A stretch of DNA of 64,000 nucleotides from an uncultured Erythrobacter sp. Its GTDB lineage: Bacteria; Pseudomonadota; Alphaproteobacteria; Sphingomonadales; Sphingomonadaceae. Position numbers and translations under genes: made by a program. Below, piece by piece: positions 55,363-64,000 of this stretch (position 1 is the first letter of the stretch; each line of letters opens with the position of its first letter). The notes under the pieces are model-generated. The model had not been told where the DNA came from. It saw only the letters and a program-made list of their open reading frames with translations, and searched no databases. The stretch covers positions 1 to 64,000 of the forward strand of contig CANMUS010000004.1 in assembly GCA_947501215.1 (NCBI GenBank), in the 5' to 3' direction.

Positions 55363-55496
55363 CTCGGCTCCTATGCTTGCAATGCCGGATAGCTGCCGTG
55401 AAACCCGTCTGAGCGGCATGAGCAATTGGTGAGCAATGCTTGAAAACCTTCCTCACCCCGTCCGCATGGCATAAAGCGCAATGCGAAAGGGGGCGC

Positions 55497-56516
55497 ATGG
55501 AGCGGCAATCGGACAGCGTGCATTTCGGCGATTTCGAGCTCGACCTGGCGGACCGCCAGTTGCGGTGCGGAGGCGATCCGGTCGAGCTTGGCAGCCGCTA
55601 TTTCGACGCGCTGGCCTTGCTGGTCGCCAATGCCGGAGCCTTGGTGTCGAAAACCCGCTTCATGGACGAGGTCTGGCGCGGCATCCCGGTTACCGACGAG
55701 GCGTTGACCCAGTGCATTCGCACCCTGCGGCGCGCCTTGGGCGATGACGCCGGCAACCCCCGCTATATCCAGACGGTGCCGAAGCACGGCTACCGTTTCC
55801 TGGCCGAAGTCGCAGTAGAAGACGCCCCGGAGTCGGCAGCACGGAGATCGTCGATCGCCGGACGCGTCGCGGGGGCATGCACCGTATCGGGCGCTCTCGC
55901 CGGAGTGCTGGGCGGGGCGTTCTACGGTGCGCTCGCCGGCACGGGGGACGGCGCGACGATTGTCGTTCTGGCGGCATTGGTCGGCGCGCTCGGGACGCTG
56001 GCCGGGGCCGCGATCGGTCTCGGCATGGCAGCCGCCATTGCATGGCGCGGGCGAGCCGATGCGGCCGTCATAGCCGGAGCGATTACGGGCGGCATCATGG
56101 CTGGCGCTCTCGGCAATACATTGGGGCGCGACGGCATCGGCCTGCTGACCGGAGAAGCGCTTGGCCGGGTGACCGGGATTTACGAAGGCCTCGTCCTCGG
56201 CGCGGCTGCAGGGCTGGCAGGCTGGCTCGTGTTACGCGACGACGCTTCGCCTGCAGCGCGCCTCGCATCTGTCGCCATGGTGCTTGGGCTTGTGGCTGGA
56301 TTGCTGATCGACATCGGCGGCGGTCGCCTGCTCGGCGGCAGCCTTTATGCGCTCCAGCAGAGCCTCGGCGACACGCAGCTTCGCCTTGAAAGCATCGGCG
56401 CACTTTTCGGCGAAAGCACCTTTGGCCCGACCGCGCACCTTGCCACCGCCATTAGCGAGGGGGCCGTATTCGTTCTGGCCATAGCAACGGGACTGTTTGT
56501 CCTGAAACGGCGCTGA
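55497..56516 (+). CDS. Winged-helix (OmpR/CadC-type) regulator with Gly/Ala-rich membrane domain
   Basis: A 339-residue protein. Residues ~5-100 are an OmpR-type winged helix without a receiver domain (GDFELDLADRQLRCGGDPVE, VSKTRFMDEVWRGIPVTDEA, PRYIQTVPKHGYRFLAEV), like CadC and ToxR. The rest is an unusually Gly/Ala-rich multi-helix membrane domain (GALAGVLGGAFYGALAGTGD, AGAITGGIMAGALGNTLG) in place of a periplasmic sensor. It probably regulates transcription from the membrane. The ATG at 55497 is preferred; a start at 55440 is possible. Confidence 0.8.
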   Translation: MERQSDSVHFGDFELDLADRQLRCGGDPVELGSRYFDALALLVANAGALVSKTRFMDEVWRGIPVTDEALTQCIRTLRRALGDDAGNPRYIQTVPKHGYRFLAEVAVEDAPESAARRSSIAGRVAGACTVSGALAGVLGGAFYGALAGTGDGATIVVLAALVGALGTLAGAAIGLGMAAAIAWRGRADAAVIAGAITGGIMAGALGNTLGRDGIGLLTGEALGRVTGIYEGLVLGAAAGLAGWLVLRDDASPAARLASVAMVLGLVAGLLIDIGGGRLLGGSLYALQQSLGDTQLRLESIGALFGESTFGPTAHLATAISEGAVFVLAIATGLFVLKRR

Positions 56517-56521
56517 AACAA

Positions 56522-56550
56522 GAAAGGGCGTCTCTGCAAGCCGCCCTTTC
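56522..56550. terminator. Bidirectional rho-independent terminator
   Basis: GAAAGGGCG (56522-56530) pairs with CGCCCTTTC (56542-56550). It sits between the converging regulator gene and the DUF4136-like lipoprotein gene and is flanked by A- and T-containing tails, so it can serve both directions. Confidence 0.7.
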
Positions 56551-56576
56551 CCGTTAAACCCCAGATGGGGATTGTG

Positions 56577-57278
56577 TCAGTCGATCCGGCGGACGACCTT
56601 CTCTTCCGGCTTGATCGAGATCCGCACCGTCTCGCCCGAATTGCCTGGGAAGTCGGTGAACATCGCCTCGACCAGGTTCGGCACGAGATATTGCAGCCGG
56701 TTCGAGGTCGACATGGCCTGCGCCTTGCCTTCGAACAGTCGCTGCCCATCAACGGCGCGGTCGATCTTCATGTCGATCCCGCTGGTGTAGACCGTGTAGC
56801 TGCGGATTTCGGGGCCGCCGAACCACGGATCGTAGAAGCCGAAGCCCCAGCGGCTGCCGAAATGACGCGGGCGGTAATAGGAGAGCCGCGAACGGAAGAA
56901 CGGGTCGCGATAGCCGTACCACGGATCGTAGAACGGATCGCGAAAACCGGTCGAGCGCACACGCTCGCGGCCGTTGTCGACGCCGTAATCGAAGCGGACC
57001 AGCAGGCTGGCAGCCTCGGCTGACGGCGCTTCGGCATAGCCGAGGCGGTTCATCTGCGCTTCCACGAGATCGGCGTATTGCGCGAACTCGAGCCCGCCGG
57101 CCAGCGCGGGATCGTCGGCGACGACATAGAAGGTCTCGCCCTGCGGCGCGGGCAACTGCGTCTGGAAACGCTGCACGTCCGCCTTGAACGGGGTGGCGCA
57201 GGCGGCAAGGCCTGCGAGGATCATCGGCACGGAGGCGAGTTTAAGAGTGCGCCCCCAACCTTTTTTCAGGTCAGTCAT
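56577..57278 (-). CDS. DUF4136-like lipoprotein
   Basis: A 233-residue lipoprotein: signal peptide with lipobox GLAACATPF (Cys ~27). The mature part contains FYVVADDPALAGGLEFAQYA, SLLVRFDYGVDNG, a Tyr/Phe/Arg-rich stretch (FYDPWYGYRDPFFRSRLSYY) and the C-terminal VEAMFTDFPGNSGETVRISI, matching the DUF4136 layout. Anchored in the envelope; function unknown. The ATG at 57278 is required for the signal peptide. Confidence 0.82.
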   Translation of the reverse strand: MTDLKKGWGRTLKLASVPMILAGLAACATPFKADVQRFQTQLPAPQGETFYVVADDPALAGGLEFAQYADLVEAQMNRLGYAEAPSAEAASLLVRFDYGVDNGRERVRSTGFRDPFYDPWYGYRDPFFRSRLSYYRPRHFGSRWGFGFYDPWFGGPEIRSYTVYTSGIDMKIDRAVDGQRLFEGKAQAMSTSNRLQYLVPNLVEAMFTDFPGNSGETVRISIKPEEKVVRRID

Positions 57279-57455
57279 ACTCAGTCCCTTTCGAACGGAC
57301 ATGCAATGTATCACGATTGCGATTGAATGCGCAGCCCGCCGCTTCCCCGAGACACACTGCCGGTTAGTGTGCTTGGGTGTAGACGAGCGGATGTGAACCC
57401 GGTTTGAATACCAAGATTCACATTTGTTGTGCAATCGCAGGGGGTTGAGGTTCGC

Positions 57456-58472
57456 CTAGCGCACCAGGCCGAGCGCCGCATAAGCAGCGGTGAGCGTATC
57501 GCGCCCGGCCTCGCGGGCCTGCGAAGCGCCGCGCGCAAGGATCGCGTCGAGCGCTTCCTCGTCGTCCTTCAGCTCGAGGAAGCGCGCATTGATCGGGGCC
57601 AGCGTCTCTACCAGCACCTCGCCCAGCGCAGGCTTGAAAGCGCCGAAGCCCTGTCCGCCGAATTCGCCCAGCACTTCGGCCGCGCTCTGGCCGCTGAGCG
57701 CGCCGTATATGCCGACGAGGTTCTGGGCTTCTGCCCGGCCTTCGAGTTCCTTCTCGTTATCGGGCAGGGGCTCGGGATCGGTCTTGGCTTTTTTGACCTT
57801 CTTCATGATCGTGTCGGCATCGTCGGTCAGGCTGATGCGGCTCATGTCGGAGGGATCGGACTTGCTCATCTTCGCCGTCCCGTCGCGCAGGCTCATGATC
57901 CGCGCTGCGGCAGGCGGGATATAGGGCTCGGGCAGGGTAAAGAGCGGCGCATCCTCGGCACAGAAATCGTTGTTGAATTTCTGCGCGATGTCGCGTGCCA
58001 ACTCCAGATGCTGCTTCTGGTCCTCGCCTACGGGCACGTGCGTGGCCTGGTAGAGCAGCACGTCGGCAGCCTGCAGCACGGGATAGGTGAACAAAGCCAC
58101 GCTCTGCCCCTCGCGGTTCTTGCCCGCCTTGTCCTTCCACTGCGTCATCCGGTTCAGCCAGCCCATGCGGGCGGTGCCGTTGAGCAGCCATTGCAGTTCG
58201 GCATGGGCGGGAACCTGCGCCTGGTTGAAGAGCACCGCTTTCGACGGATCGACGCCGCAGGCGACCAGCGTGGCGACCATCTCGCGCGTGTTCTGCGTCA
58301 GCTCCGCCGGGTCGTGAGGCTGCGAGATCGCGTGAAGGTCGGCGAGGAAGATGAAGCACTCGCCCCCCGCCGCATTCGCCTCATCCTGCAGCTTCACATA
58401 ATTGACAATCGCGCCGAGGTAATTGCCGAGATGCGGCTTTCCGGTGGGCTGGATGCCGGAGACTACACGCAT
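57456..58472 (-). CDS. trpS: Tryptophanyl-tRNA synthetase
   Basis: A 338-residue class Ic synthetase: the ATP site [18 protein letters not shown] (HIGH-like, ~5-22), [33 protein letters not shown] and the KMSKS loop ([11 protein letters not shown]). It charges tRNA-Trp. The start lies 4 nt after the murJ stop, so the two are co-transcribed. Confidence 0.96.
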   Translation of the reverse strand: MRVVSGIQPTGKPHLGNYLGAIVNYVKLQDEANAAGGECFIFLADLHAISQPHDPAELTQNTREMVATLVACGVDPSKAVLFNQAQVPAHAELQWLLNGTARMGWLNRMTQWKDKAGKNREGQSVALFTYPVLQAADVLLYQATHVPVGEDQKQHLELARDIAQKFNNDFCAEDAPLFTLPEPYIPPAAARIMSLRDGTAKMSKSDPSDMSRISLTDDADTIMKKVKKAKTDPEPLPDNEKELEGRAEAQNLVGIYGALSGQSAAEVLGEFGGQGFGAFKPALGEVLVETLAPINARFLELKDDEEALDAILARGASQAREAGRDTLTAAYAALGLVR

Positions 58473-58476
58473 GGGA

Positions 58477-60048
58477 TCAGGGTTCTCTCTTCTTGGTCAG
58501 GGCGGCGATGCGCTGCTTGTCGATCGCGCCGATGGCGAAGGCGACGCCGAAATAGACGACGGCCGAGCAGGCGACGAGCACCAGCAGGGCGCCGATCCGC
58601 TGGAACAGGCCGGCGGAATACCAGCCGGTTAGCAAATCGCGCGCGAACCACAAGGCGGCGCCCATGGCGGCGGCGGCGACGAGCTGCCGCGCGATGCGGC
58701 CGACCAGCTTCAGCGGGATCGTGTAATAGCCGCGCCTCACCAGCACGATGTAGAGATAGGCGACGTTGATCCACGCCCCTACCACGCTGGCGAGGGCGAC
58801 GCCGACCACGCCGTAATCGGCAATCAGCGCGAAGTTCATGACGACGAACACCGCCAGCGAAATGAACGCGGCATAGACCGGCGTGCGGGTGTCCGATCGT
58901 GCGTAAAAGTTCGGCACCAGCACCTTGACCAGCACATAGGCAGGCAGGCCGAGCACCAGCATAGCGAGCACCTGTCCGGTCAGCTCCGCCTGTTCGAGGC
59001 TGAAGCGACCGCCCTGGAAGATCATCGTCACGAAGGGCACGGCGCAGACCGCAAGCGCGACGGCTGCCGGTATGGTCAGTAGCATGGACAGCTCGATCGC
59101 GTCGGACTGGATCCGGTCGGTGCCTTCCTTGTTCTTGGCCCCGACAAAACGCGAGAGCGTGGGCAGGATCGCAGTCGACAGTGCGATGCCGATGATGCCG
59201 AGCGGCAGCTGGTTCAGCCGGTCGGCATAATTCATGTAGCTGATCGCGCCGCTATCCAGCTGGTTGAGGAAGTAGAGCTGCACCAGCGTATTGATCTGGT
59301 AGGCCCCGCCGCCGATCGCCGCCGGGAGCGCGATGATCGACAGGCGCTTCACCTCCGGCGTGATCCGCGGCCACAGCAGCTTCGGGCGGAAGCCCTCCAC
59401 CCGCGTCCAGACGTAGAGCCAGACGAGCTGAACCACACCGCCGATAGTGACCGCCCAGGCCTGGCTGTAGCCGACCTGCTCGATGGTCCATCCCCAGCTG
59501 GACATGGCATATTCGCCGAACAGCAACGCGCCGATCAGCACAAGGTTCAGCAGGATCGGAAAGCTCGCGCCCGGCGCAAAGCGGCTGACCGAATTGAGCA
59601 TGCCGGTGAACAGCGTGACCAGGCTGACCAGCAGGATGTAGGGGAACATGATCCGCGCGAAATCGACTTCCGTCGCGAAAGTCGCCGGATCAGCGTCGCC
59701 ATCGCCCAGCAGCGTGATGACCCACGGCATGGCCAGCATCATCACAGCGCACAGGGCGATCAGCACCGGCAGGAAGACGCTCAGCACGTCGTCGGAAAAA
59801 CTGCGCGCGTCCTCGATCCCGCCGTCGCTATGCAACCGCTTGGAGAACATCGGCACGAAGGCGGCAGAGAACGCGCCTTCCGCGAACAGGCGGCGGAAGA
59901 CGTTGGGAATGATGAAGGCCTGAAACCAGGCATCGGTCACGGCATTCGCGCCTAGAACACGCGCGAAAATCATCTCGCGCGCCATGCCGGCAACGCGGCT
60001 GACCATGGTCAGCCCGCCGATCGTTCCGACGTGCTTGAGCAGGCTCAC
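58477..60048 (-). CDS. murJ: Lipid II flippase MurJ
   Basis: A 523-residue polytopic membrane protein of the MOP superfamily: [60 protein letters not shown] and [22 protein letters not shown] segments are MurJ signatures. About fourteen helices are expected. It flips lipid II across the inner membrane for peptidoglycan synthesis. GTG start at 60048. It lies between secB and trpS in a conserved order. Confidence 0.95.
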   Translation of the reverse strand: MSLLKHVGTIGGLTMVSRVAGMAREMIFARVLGANAVTDAWFQAFIIPNVFRRLFAEGAFSAAFVPMFSKRLHSDGGIEDARSFSDDVLSVFLPVLIALCAVMMLAMPWVITLLGDGDADPATFATEVDFARIMFPYILLVSLVTLFTGMLNSVSRFAPGASFPILLNLVLIGALLFGEYAMSSWGWTIEQVGYSQAWAVTIGGVVQLVWLYVWTRVEGFRPKLLWPRITPEVKRLSIIALPAAIGGGAYQINTLVQLYFLNQLDSGAISYMNYADRLNQLPLGIIGIALSTAILPTLSRFVGAKNKEGTDRIQSDAIELSMLLTIPAAVALAVCAVPFVTMIFQGGRFSLEQAELTGQVLAMLVLGLPAYVLVKVLVPNFYARSDTRTPVYAAFISLAVFVVMNFALIADYGVVGVALASVVGAWINVAYLYIVLVRRGYYTIPLKLVGRIARQLVAAAAMGAALWFARDLLTGWYSAGLFQRIGALLVLVACSAVVYFGVAFAIGAIDKQRIAALTKKREP

Positions 60049-60078
60049 GTCAGAGCCTCCGCCTCAGGCCGGGCGCGC

Positions 60079-60609
60079 TCAGGCGTCGCCGGTCGTTGCC
60101 GGAGCGCCTGCGCCCTGTTCCTGCGCCCGCTGGGCGAGCTGCTGCTGGTAGATGCCGCCGAAATCGATCGGGTCGAGCACCAGCGGCGGGAAACCGGCAT
60201 CGCGCACGGCATCGGCGATGACGCGGCGCGCAAAGGGGAACAGCAGGCGCGGTGCCTCGGCGAACATGAAGGCGTGCGCATGTTCGTCGGGCAGGTTGCG
60301 AATGCCGACGAGGCCGCAATATTCGAGATCGACGAGGTAGAGATTGCCCTTTCCCGTCTTCGCCGTGGCGGTGACCTTGAGCACCACTTCATGCACGTCG
60401 TCGCCGGCCGGTTCGGACCCGATGTTGAACTGCACGTCGAGCTGCGGCTGCTCGTTCCACTGGAAGCACGCGGGCGCGTTCGGGTTCTCGACCGAAAGGT
60501 CCTTCACATATTGCGAGATGAGCCCGACGGCAGGCGAATTGTCGGCACCGTTCGCGCCGGCTGCGTGATCGGGGTTGAGGTCGGTGAGAACGTCGCCTTC
60601 GTCGGCCAT
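60079..60609 (-). CDS. secB: Protein-export chaperone SecB
   Basis: A 176-residue tetrameric chaperone: LISQYVKDLSVENPNAPACF, QPQLDVQFNIGSEPAGDDVH, YLVDLEYCGLVGIRNLP, LFPFARRVIADAVRDAGFPP and LVLDPIDFGGIYQQQLAQ are standard SecB blocks. It keeps preproteins unfolded and hands them to SecA. First gene of the secB-murJ-trpS run; divergent from the Tim44-like gene. Confidence 0.96.
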   Translation of the reverse strand: MADEGDVLTDLNPDHAAGANGADNSPAVGLISQYVKDLSVENPNAPACFQWNEQPQLDVQFNIGSEPAGDDVHEVVLKVTATAKTGKGNLYLVDLEYCGLVGIRNLPDEHAHAFMFAEAPRLLFPFARRVIADAVRDAGFPPLVLDPIDFGGIYQQQLAQRAQEQGAGAPATTGDA

Positions 60610-60849
60610 GATGTCAGTCTTTCGATTCTGGTTCGGAATGGTCTCGCGAACCGGGCTTCGGGAGCCGATCCGCTACAGGTCGCGCGCCTAGCAGGTGCCG
60701 GGGCGGGGGGCAATCCGCCGCCGCAGACCGCACCCGGCGAGGAATCGCGTTCATCGTGGGAACATTGCCGGTTTGTAATTTGTACCTATCTAGGGCAGGA
60801 ATGCCTCAGCGACATTCCCAACACCAAGGGTCAAGCGGACAACCATATT

Positions 60850-61509
60850 GTGATTACCGAAATCGTCATCCTCGCCATGATCGCAGCTTTCCTGGGCTTG
60901 CGTCTCTATTCGGTGCTTGGCCGCCGGTCAGAGCATGAGGAGGAGGTGATCCCGCACCGTTTCGATCGCAGCGATGCAGGCGATGCGCGGCGCGAGGTCG
61001 AAGCGCCGCGCGCCACCACGCCGCCGGTTGCGCTGCGATCCACCGACAATCGCGTGCCTGCCAACGAGGCCGGCATTCGTGCCATCGCCAGCGCCGATCC
61101 ACAGTTCGACCTGCTGGCCTTCCTCGAAGGGGCCAAGGGTGCCTATGGCATGGTGCTCGAGTCGTTCTGGCAGGGCGACAAGGAAACCCTGCGCGAGCTG
61201 GCCGACGACGACGTCTACGAAAGCTTCGCCGGTGCGATCGACGCGCGTGACGAAGCAGGCGAGACGCTGGAAAATCGCTTGATCCGGATCGAGGACGCGA
61301 GCGTTCGCAGCGCCGAACTCGATGGCCGCATCGCCCGCATCGCCGTGCTGTTCGTGGCCGATATCGCTGCCGTGACGCGCGACAAGGATGGCAACGTCAT
61401 CGCCGGGTCGCTGGACGATGCGGTGGAGAGCCGGGACGTCTGGACCTTCTCGCGCAATGTCGATGCGTCCTCGCCCGACTGGATTCTCGACGAAACCGAC
61501 CAGGCCTGA
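60850..61509 (+). CDS. Tim44/TimA-like membrane-associated protein
   Basis: A 219-residue protein. One N-terminal membrane helix (TEIVILAMIAAFLGLRLYSV) is followed by a linker. The Tim44-like domain (~75-219) contains FLEGAKGAYGMVLESFWQGD, KETLRELADDDVYESF, RIARIAVLFVADIAAVTRD and DVWTFSRNVDASSPDWIL. Homologous domains tether partners at membranes. The GTG at 60850 is the best start; no in-frame ATG lies close. It is divergent from secB and leads into mltA and the Smr gene. Confidence 0.85.
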   Translation: MITEIVILAMIAAFLGLRLYSVLGRRSEHEEEVIPHRFDRSDAGDARREVEAPRATTPPVALRSTDNRVPANEAGIRAIASADPQFDLLAFLEGAKGAYGMVLESFWQGDKETLRELADDDVYESFAGAIDARDEAGETLENRLIRIEDASVRSAELDGRIARIAVLFVADIAAVTRDKDGNVIAGSLDDAVESRDVWTFSRNVDASSPDWILDETDQA

Positions 61510-61534
61510 CCGGCCGAACCTGCGGGAGGGCACA

Positions 61535-62716
61535 ATGCGCGGCTGGACGATCCTTGCAGCGAGCGCGCTGCTGAGCGCCTGCGTCAGTGTGGTTCCTTCC
61601 TCTTCGCCTACTGTCAGGCCCACGCCCCCGGGCGCGGTGACCAGCGCCGCACTTGCCGGCATCCAGCGTGGTCCGGAGATCGCAGGGCTCGGCTTTTCGG
61701 GCAGCGATGCGAGCGGCGCGCTCGCCAGTTTCCGCGAATCCTGCCCCAAGCTTCTTGCACGCACCGACCAGAGCGGTCTGACGCAGCGCGAGGACTGGCG
61801 TCCGGCATGCGAGGCGGCAGCGGGCTGGCCGCTCGGTGACGCGAGCCGATTCTTTTCGAGCTATTTCGAGCCCGTGCGGATCGGCGATGGCGCGGCCTTC
61901 GCTACCGGCTATTTCGAGCCGGAGATTCGCGGCAGCCGGACCCGCGCGCCCGGCTACGACGTACCGGTCTACAAGATGCCGCCCGAGCTGGAGCGCGCCT
62001 GGCCGGACGATATGCCGGAAAGCGAGCGCACGGGTCGTCCGCCGCTCGGCCGCTATGACACGAGCGGCAAGTTCGTGCCGTTCTACGAACGCTCCGAAAT
62101 CGTCGCCGGCGCACTCGCCAATCGCGGGCTGGAAATTGCCTGGGCCGCCGATCCGGTCGAGTTCTTCTTCTTGCAGATTCAGGGCTCCGGCCTGCTGCGC
62201 CTGCCCGACGGATCGCTGATGCGGATCGGCTATGCCGGGCAGAACGGCCGCGAATATGTCGGCATCGGCAGCGTTATGCGTGAGCGCGGATTGCTGGGCG
62301 ACGGACCCGGCAAATACTCCGGCTCGATGCAGGGGATCATGCAGTACATCCGCGAAAACCCGGCCGAGGGCGAAGCGCTGATGAACCTCAACAAGAGCTG
62401 GATATTCTTCCGCGAGCTCGACACCGACGGCCCGCTCGGCGCGCTGGAAGTGCCGGTGCGCGGCCAGTCGTCGGTCGCGGTCGATCCCAAATTCGTGCCG
62501 CTGGGCGCACCGGTGTTCCTCGACCTCGACCGCAACGAGGCCGACGGCTTGTGGATCGCGCAGGACACGGGCGGCGCGATCAAGGGCGCCAACCGCTTCG
62601 ACACCTTCTGGGGCAATGGCGAAGATGCGCGGCGGATCGCCGGCGGCATGAGCGGGCGCGGGCAAGCCATCGTTCTGCTGCCCCGCGGCACCACCGCCCG
62701 CCTGCAGAACCGGTGA
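61535..62716 (+). CDS. mltA: Membrane-bound lytic murein transglycosylase A
   Basis: A 393-residue lipoprotein: lipobox ASALLSAC (Cys ~16). The MltA domain has FSSYFEPVRIGDGAAFATGY, FEPEIRGSR, EFFFLQIQGSGLLRLPDGSL, RIGYAGQNGREYVGIGSVM and MNLNKSWIFFREL. The 3D domain ends DLDRNEADGLWIAQDTGGAI and FWGNGEDARRIAGGM, with the catalytic Asp in the latter part. It cleaves glycan strands to anhydro-muropeptides. The ATG at 61535 opens the signal peptide. It overlaps the Smr gene by 4 nt. Confidence 0.94.
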   Translation: MRGWTILAASALLSACVSVVPSSSPTVRPTPPGAVTSAALAGIQRGPEIAGLGFSGSDASGALASFRESCPKLLARTDQSGLTQREDWRPACEAAAGWPLGDASRFFSSYFEPVRIGDGAAFATGYFEPEIRGSRTRAPGYDVPVYKMPPELERAWPDDMPESERTGRPPLGRYDTSGKFVPFYERSEIVAGALANRGLEIAWAADPVEFFFLQIQGSGLLRLPDGSLMRIGYAGQNGREYVGIGSVMRERGLLGDGPGKYSGSMQGIMQYIRENPAEGEALMNLNKSWIFFRELDTDGPLGALEVPVRGQSSVAVDPKFVPLGAPVFLDLDRNEADGLWIAQDTGGAIKGANRFDTFWGNGEDARRIAGGMSGRGQAIVLLPRGTTARLQNR

Positions 62717-63276
62717 GCGCCCCGCGGGGCCTGAGCGAGGAAGAAAGCGAAGCCTGGGAAAAACTGGCCGCAACGGTCACGCCCATCCATCCTGCTATTG
62801 CCCGGCCCGAACCCGAAGTTGCAAAGCCTCCGCCTCCGCCTCCGCCTCCCAAACAGCCGAAACTTCGCAAACAGCAACCTGCGCGGCCTGTAGCGGCTCC
62901 GCCTCGCGCTCAGCCGAAACCTTCGTCGCCGGGAAACCTCGATTCGCATTGGGACCGGCGGCTCAAATCCGGCGCGCTCCAGCCCGATCTGACCCTGGAC
63001 CTGCATGGCTACAATCTCGACGCCGCCTACGACCGGCTGATGGGAGGCGTCGCGCAGGCGCGCGCCCTGGGCATGCGCACCATCCTGCTCGTCACGGGCA
63101 AATCCCGTCCGGTCGCGGCGGCGGATCGCGGTGCTTCTCGTGGCGTCATTCGCGCCAAGGTGCTCGACTGGCTGGCCGCGTCGAGCCACCACACCGCCAT
63201 CGCCGCCGTCCGCCGCGCGCACCAGCGCCACGGTGGCGACGGCGCGCTGTATATCGTTCTCAAGCGGGGACGCTAA
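62713..63276 (+). CDS. Smr/MutS2-type domain protein
   Basis: A 187-residue protein. The N-terminal ~90 residues are a Pro-rich, basic linker (KPPPPPPPPKQPKLRKQQPA). The Smr domain (~95-187) has LTLDLHGYNLDAAYDRLMGG, RTILLVTGKSRP and the C-terminal GGDGALYIVLKR; DLHG and the TGKG-like loop mark the nuclease fold. Likely a DNA or RNA endonuclease. GTG start in the 4-nt overlap with mltA. Confidence 0.88.
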   Translation: MSAPRGLSEEESEAWEKLAATVTPIHPAIARPEPEVAKPPPPPPPPKQPKLRKQQPARPVAAPPRAQPKPSSPGNLDSHWDRRLKSGALQPDLTLDLHGYNLDAAYDRLMGGVAQARALGMRTILLVTGKSRPVAAADRGASRGVIRAKVLDWLAASSHHTAIAAVRRAHQRHGGDGALYIVLKRGR

Positions 63277-63277
63277 A

Positions 63278-63305
63278 AGGGGCGCAGCACTCGCACCGCG
63301 CCCCT
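63278..63305. terminator. GC-rich terminator between convergent genes
   Basis: AGGGGCGC (63278-63285) pairs with GCGCCCCT (63298-63305) between the Smr gene stop and the catalase stop. It can end transcripts from both sides; the T-runs are short. Confidence 0.6.
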
Positions 63306-63314
63306 CCGGTGTAC

Positions 63315-64000
63315 TCAGTCCTGCTTCACGCTCTCTCGGTCCCAGAAGCGCAGCTCGCCGCACTTCTCGATGAAGGCGTTGGCCGCGTCCTTGCCGGAGG
63401 ATACGTCCACAAAGCCGTCGTCCATCCAGTTCCATACGCCTGCCGTTTCGAAGAGCGGTTTAACGGCGGGGACGTAAGCGAAGAATTTCGCATGGGCGAA
63501 GGCGTCATTGACGAAGTCGATGCTCGGCTTGTCGGTGTTGTAGCGCTTGGCCGAAGCCTCGCTCATGACGACCGCCACCGCATCGTATGTAACCGATGGA
63601 CCGCCATCGATCTTCTCGTCGGCTTCCATGATTTCGCCGTCGGACAACTTGGCCCCGGCCACGTGTGGAGCCACGATTTCGACCATACCGCCAGCGCTGG
63701 TCGCGGCTTCCTTCAGCGCCTTGACTACATCCGCATCGGCCCCGTCGGCAATATAGATGCCCAGCTTGCGACCCTTGAAGTTACCGGGACCGTTCTTGAG
63801 GATCGAAAGCGCTGGGCTTTCGGCCAGGTCGGTGATCGGGTCGCGCGCCGCCGGTACCTTTTCGGGCAGTTCGGGAAGGCCGATCCCGTCGGCCACCTCT
63901 TGCGCCAGTCCTTCGTCGATATGGCGCAAGTGGCCGATCATCCGCTTGCGGATACTCATCCGACCGACCTTGGACAGCTCGAAAGTCAGCGCGTTCGCCA
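63315..64000 (-). CDS. katE: Large-subunit (clade II) catalase, C-terminal part
   Basis: The gene enters from the right edge; 228 residues are visible, starting in ANALTFELSKVGRMSIRKRM, the end of the catalase core, continuing without a start. GHLRHIDEGLAQEVADGIGL and the C-terminal flavodoxin-like domain (GRKLGIYIADGADADVVKAL, DAVAVVMSEASAKRY, FVNDAFAHAKFFAYVPAV) are typical of HPII-type catalases, which carry this extra domain. It degrades hydrogen peroxide. The ATG at 63959 is internal, not a start. Confidence 0.9.
   Translation of the reverse strand, partial: ANALTFELSKVGRMSIRKRMIGHLRHIDEGLAQEVADGIGLPELPEKVPAARDPITDLAESPALSILKNGPGNFKGRKLGIYIADGADADVVKALKEAATSAGGMVEIVAPHVAGAKLSDGEIMEADEKIDGGPSVTYDAVAVVMSEASAKRYNTDKPSIDFVNDAFAHAKFFAYVPAVKPLFETAGVWNWMDDGFVDVSSGKDAANAFIEKCGELRFWDRESVKQD

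Noticed and set aside
62825..62860. Repeated CCTCCGCC-like units as a tandem repeat element
   Set aside because: They encode the poly-proline linker of the Smr protein, so the repeat reflects coding composition.

Overview
The window looks like a high-GC alphaproteobacterial chromosome, most likely Sphingomonadales and probably Erythrobacteraceae. This is inferred from the style and order of the housekeeping genes: tyrA-hisC, metX-metW, ubiE-ubiB with divergent mutM, coaBC-dut, and secB-murJ-trpS divergent from a Tim44-like gene, mltA and an Smr gene. No rRNA, complete tRNA or CRISPR array was seen.

The left 37 kb is accessory. Positions 1-2.6 kb hold a mercury-type locus: merR divergent from merT, a GDCCVxC protein and a flavin disulfide reductase, with a textbook 19-bp-spacer MerR promoter. 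From about 2.75 to 19.57 kb lies a composite defence island. It has an intact P4-type integrase with an AlpA-like partner, and an XRE regulator and a small protein that share an unusual operator and apparently leaderless promoter. A five-gene type I restriction operon follows (hsdM, hsdS, a 175-aa protein, a DUF4268-type nuclease candidate, hsdR), then a resolvase remnant, a two-gene module (N6-adenine methylase plus unknown partner), and a second integrase truncated at a junction with a truncated glutathione transferase.

Positions 19.7-29.1 kb hold a catabolic cluster: glutathione transferase, MpaB-like oxygenase, two acyl-CoA dehydrogenases, a TetR regulator, a TonB-dependent receptor with two frameshifts, and a feruloyl-CoA-synthetase-like ligase. 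Four copies of a 16-bp palindrome (TTATCA-N4-TGATAA) sit at its control points, which suggests one small regulon.

Positions 29.95-37.0 kb are a chaperone-usher pilus locus (pilin, chaperone, usher, two-domain tip protein, small secreted protein). A divergent PilZ-HTH fusion precedes it, and an array of GTTAAG half-sites lies between them. The locus is framed by two ~50-bp direct repeats, with a third diverged copy next to the integrase at 2.75 kb. It may therefore be a mobile islet.

From 37 kb on the sequence is core-like: galM, a CitE-like lyase, aromatic/histidine and methionine biosynthesis, glutathione-dependent formaldehyde detoxification (with a cupin gene broken by a stop codon), DNA repair (mutM, dut), ubiquinone and CoA synthesis, envelope assembly (murJ, mltA), protein export (secB), trpS, and the 3' end of a large-subunit catalase running off the right edge.
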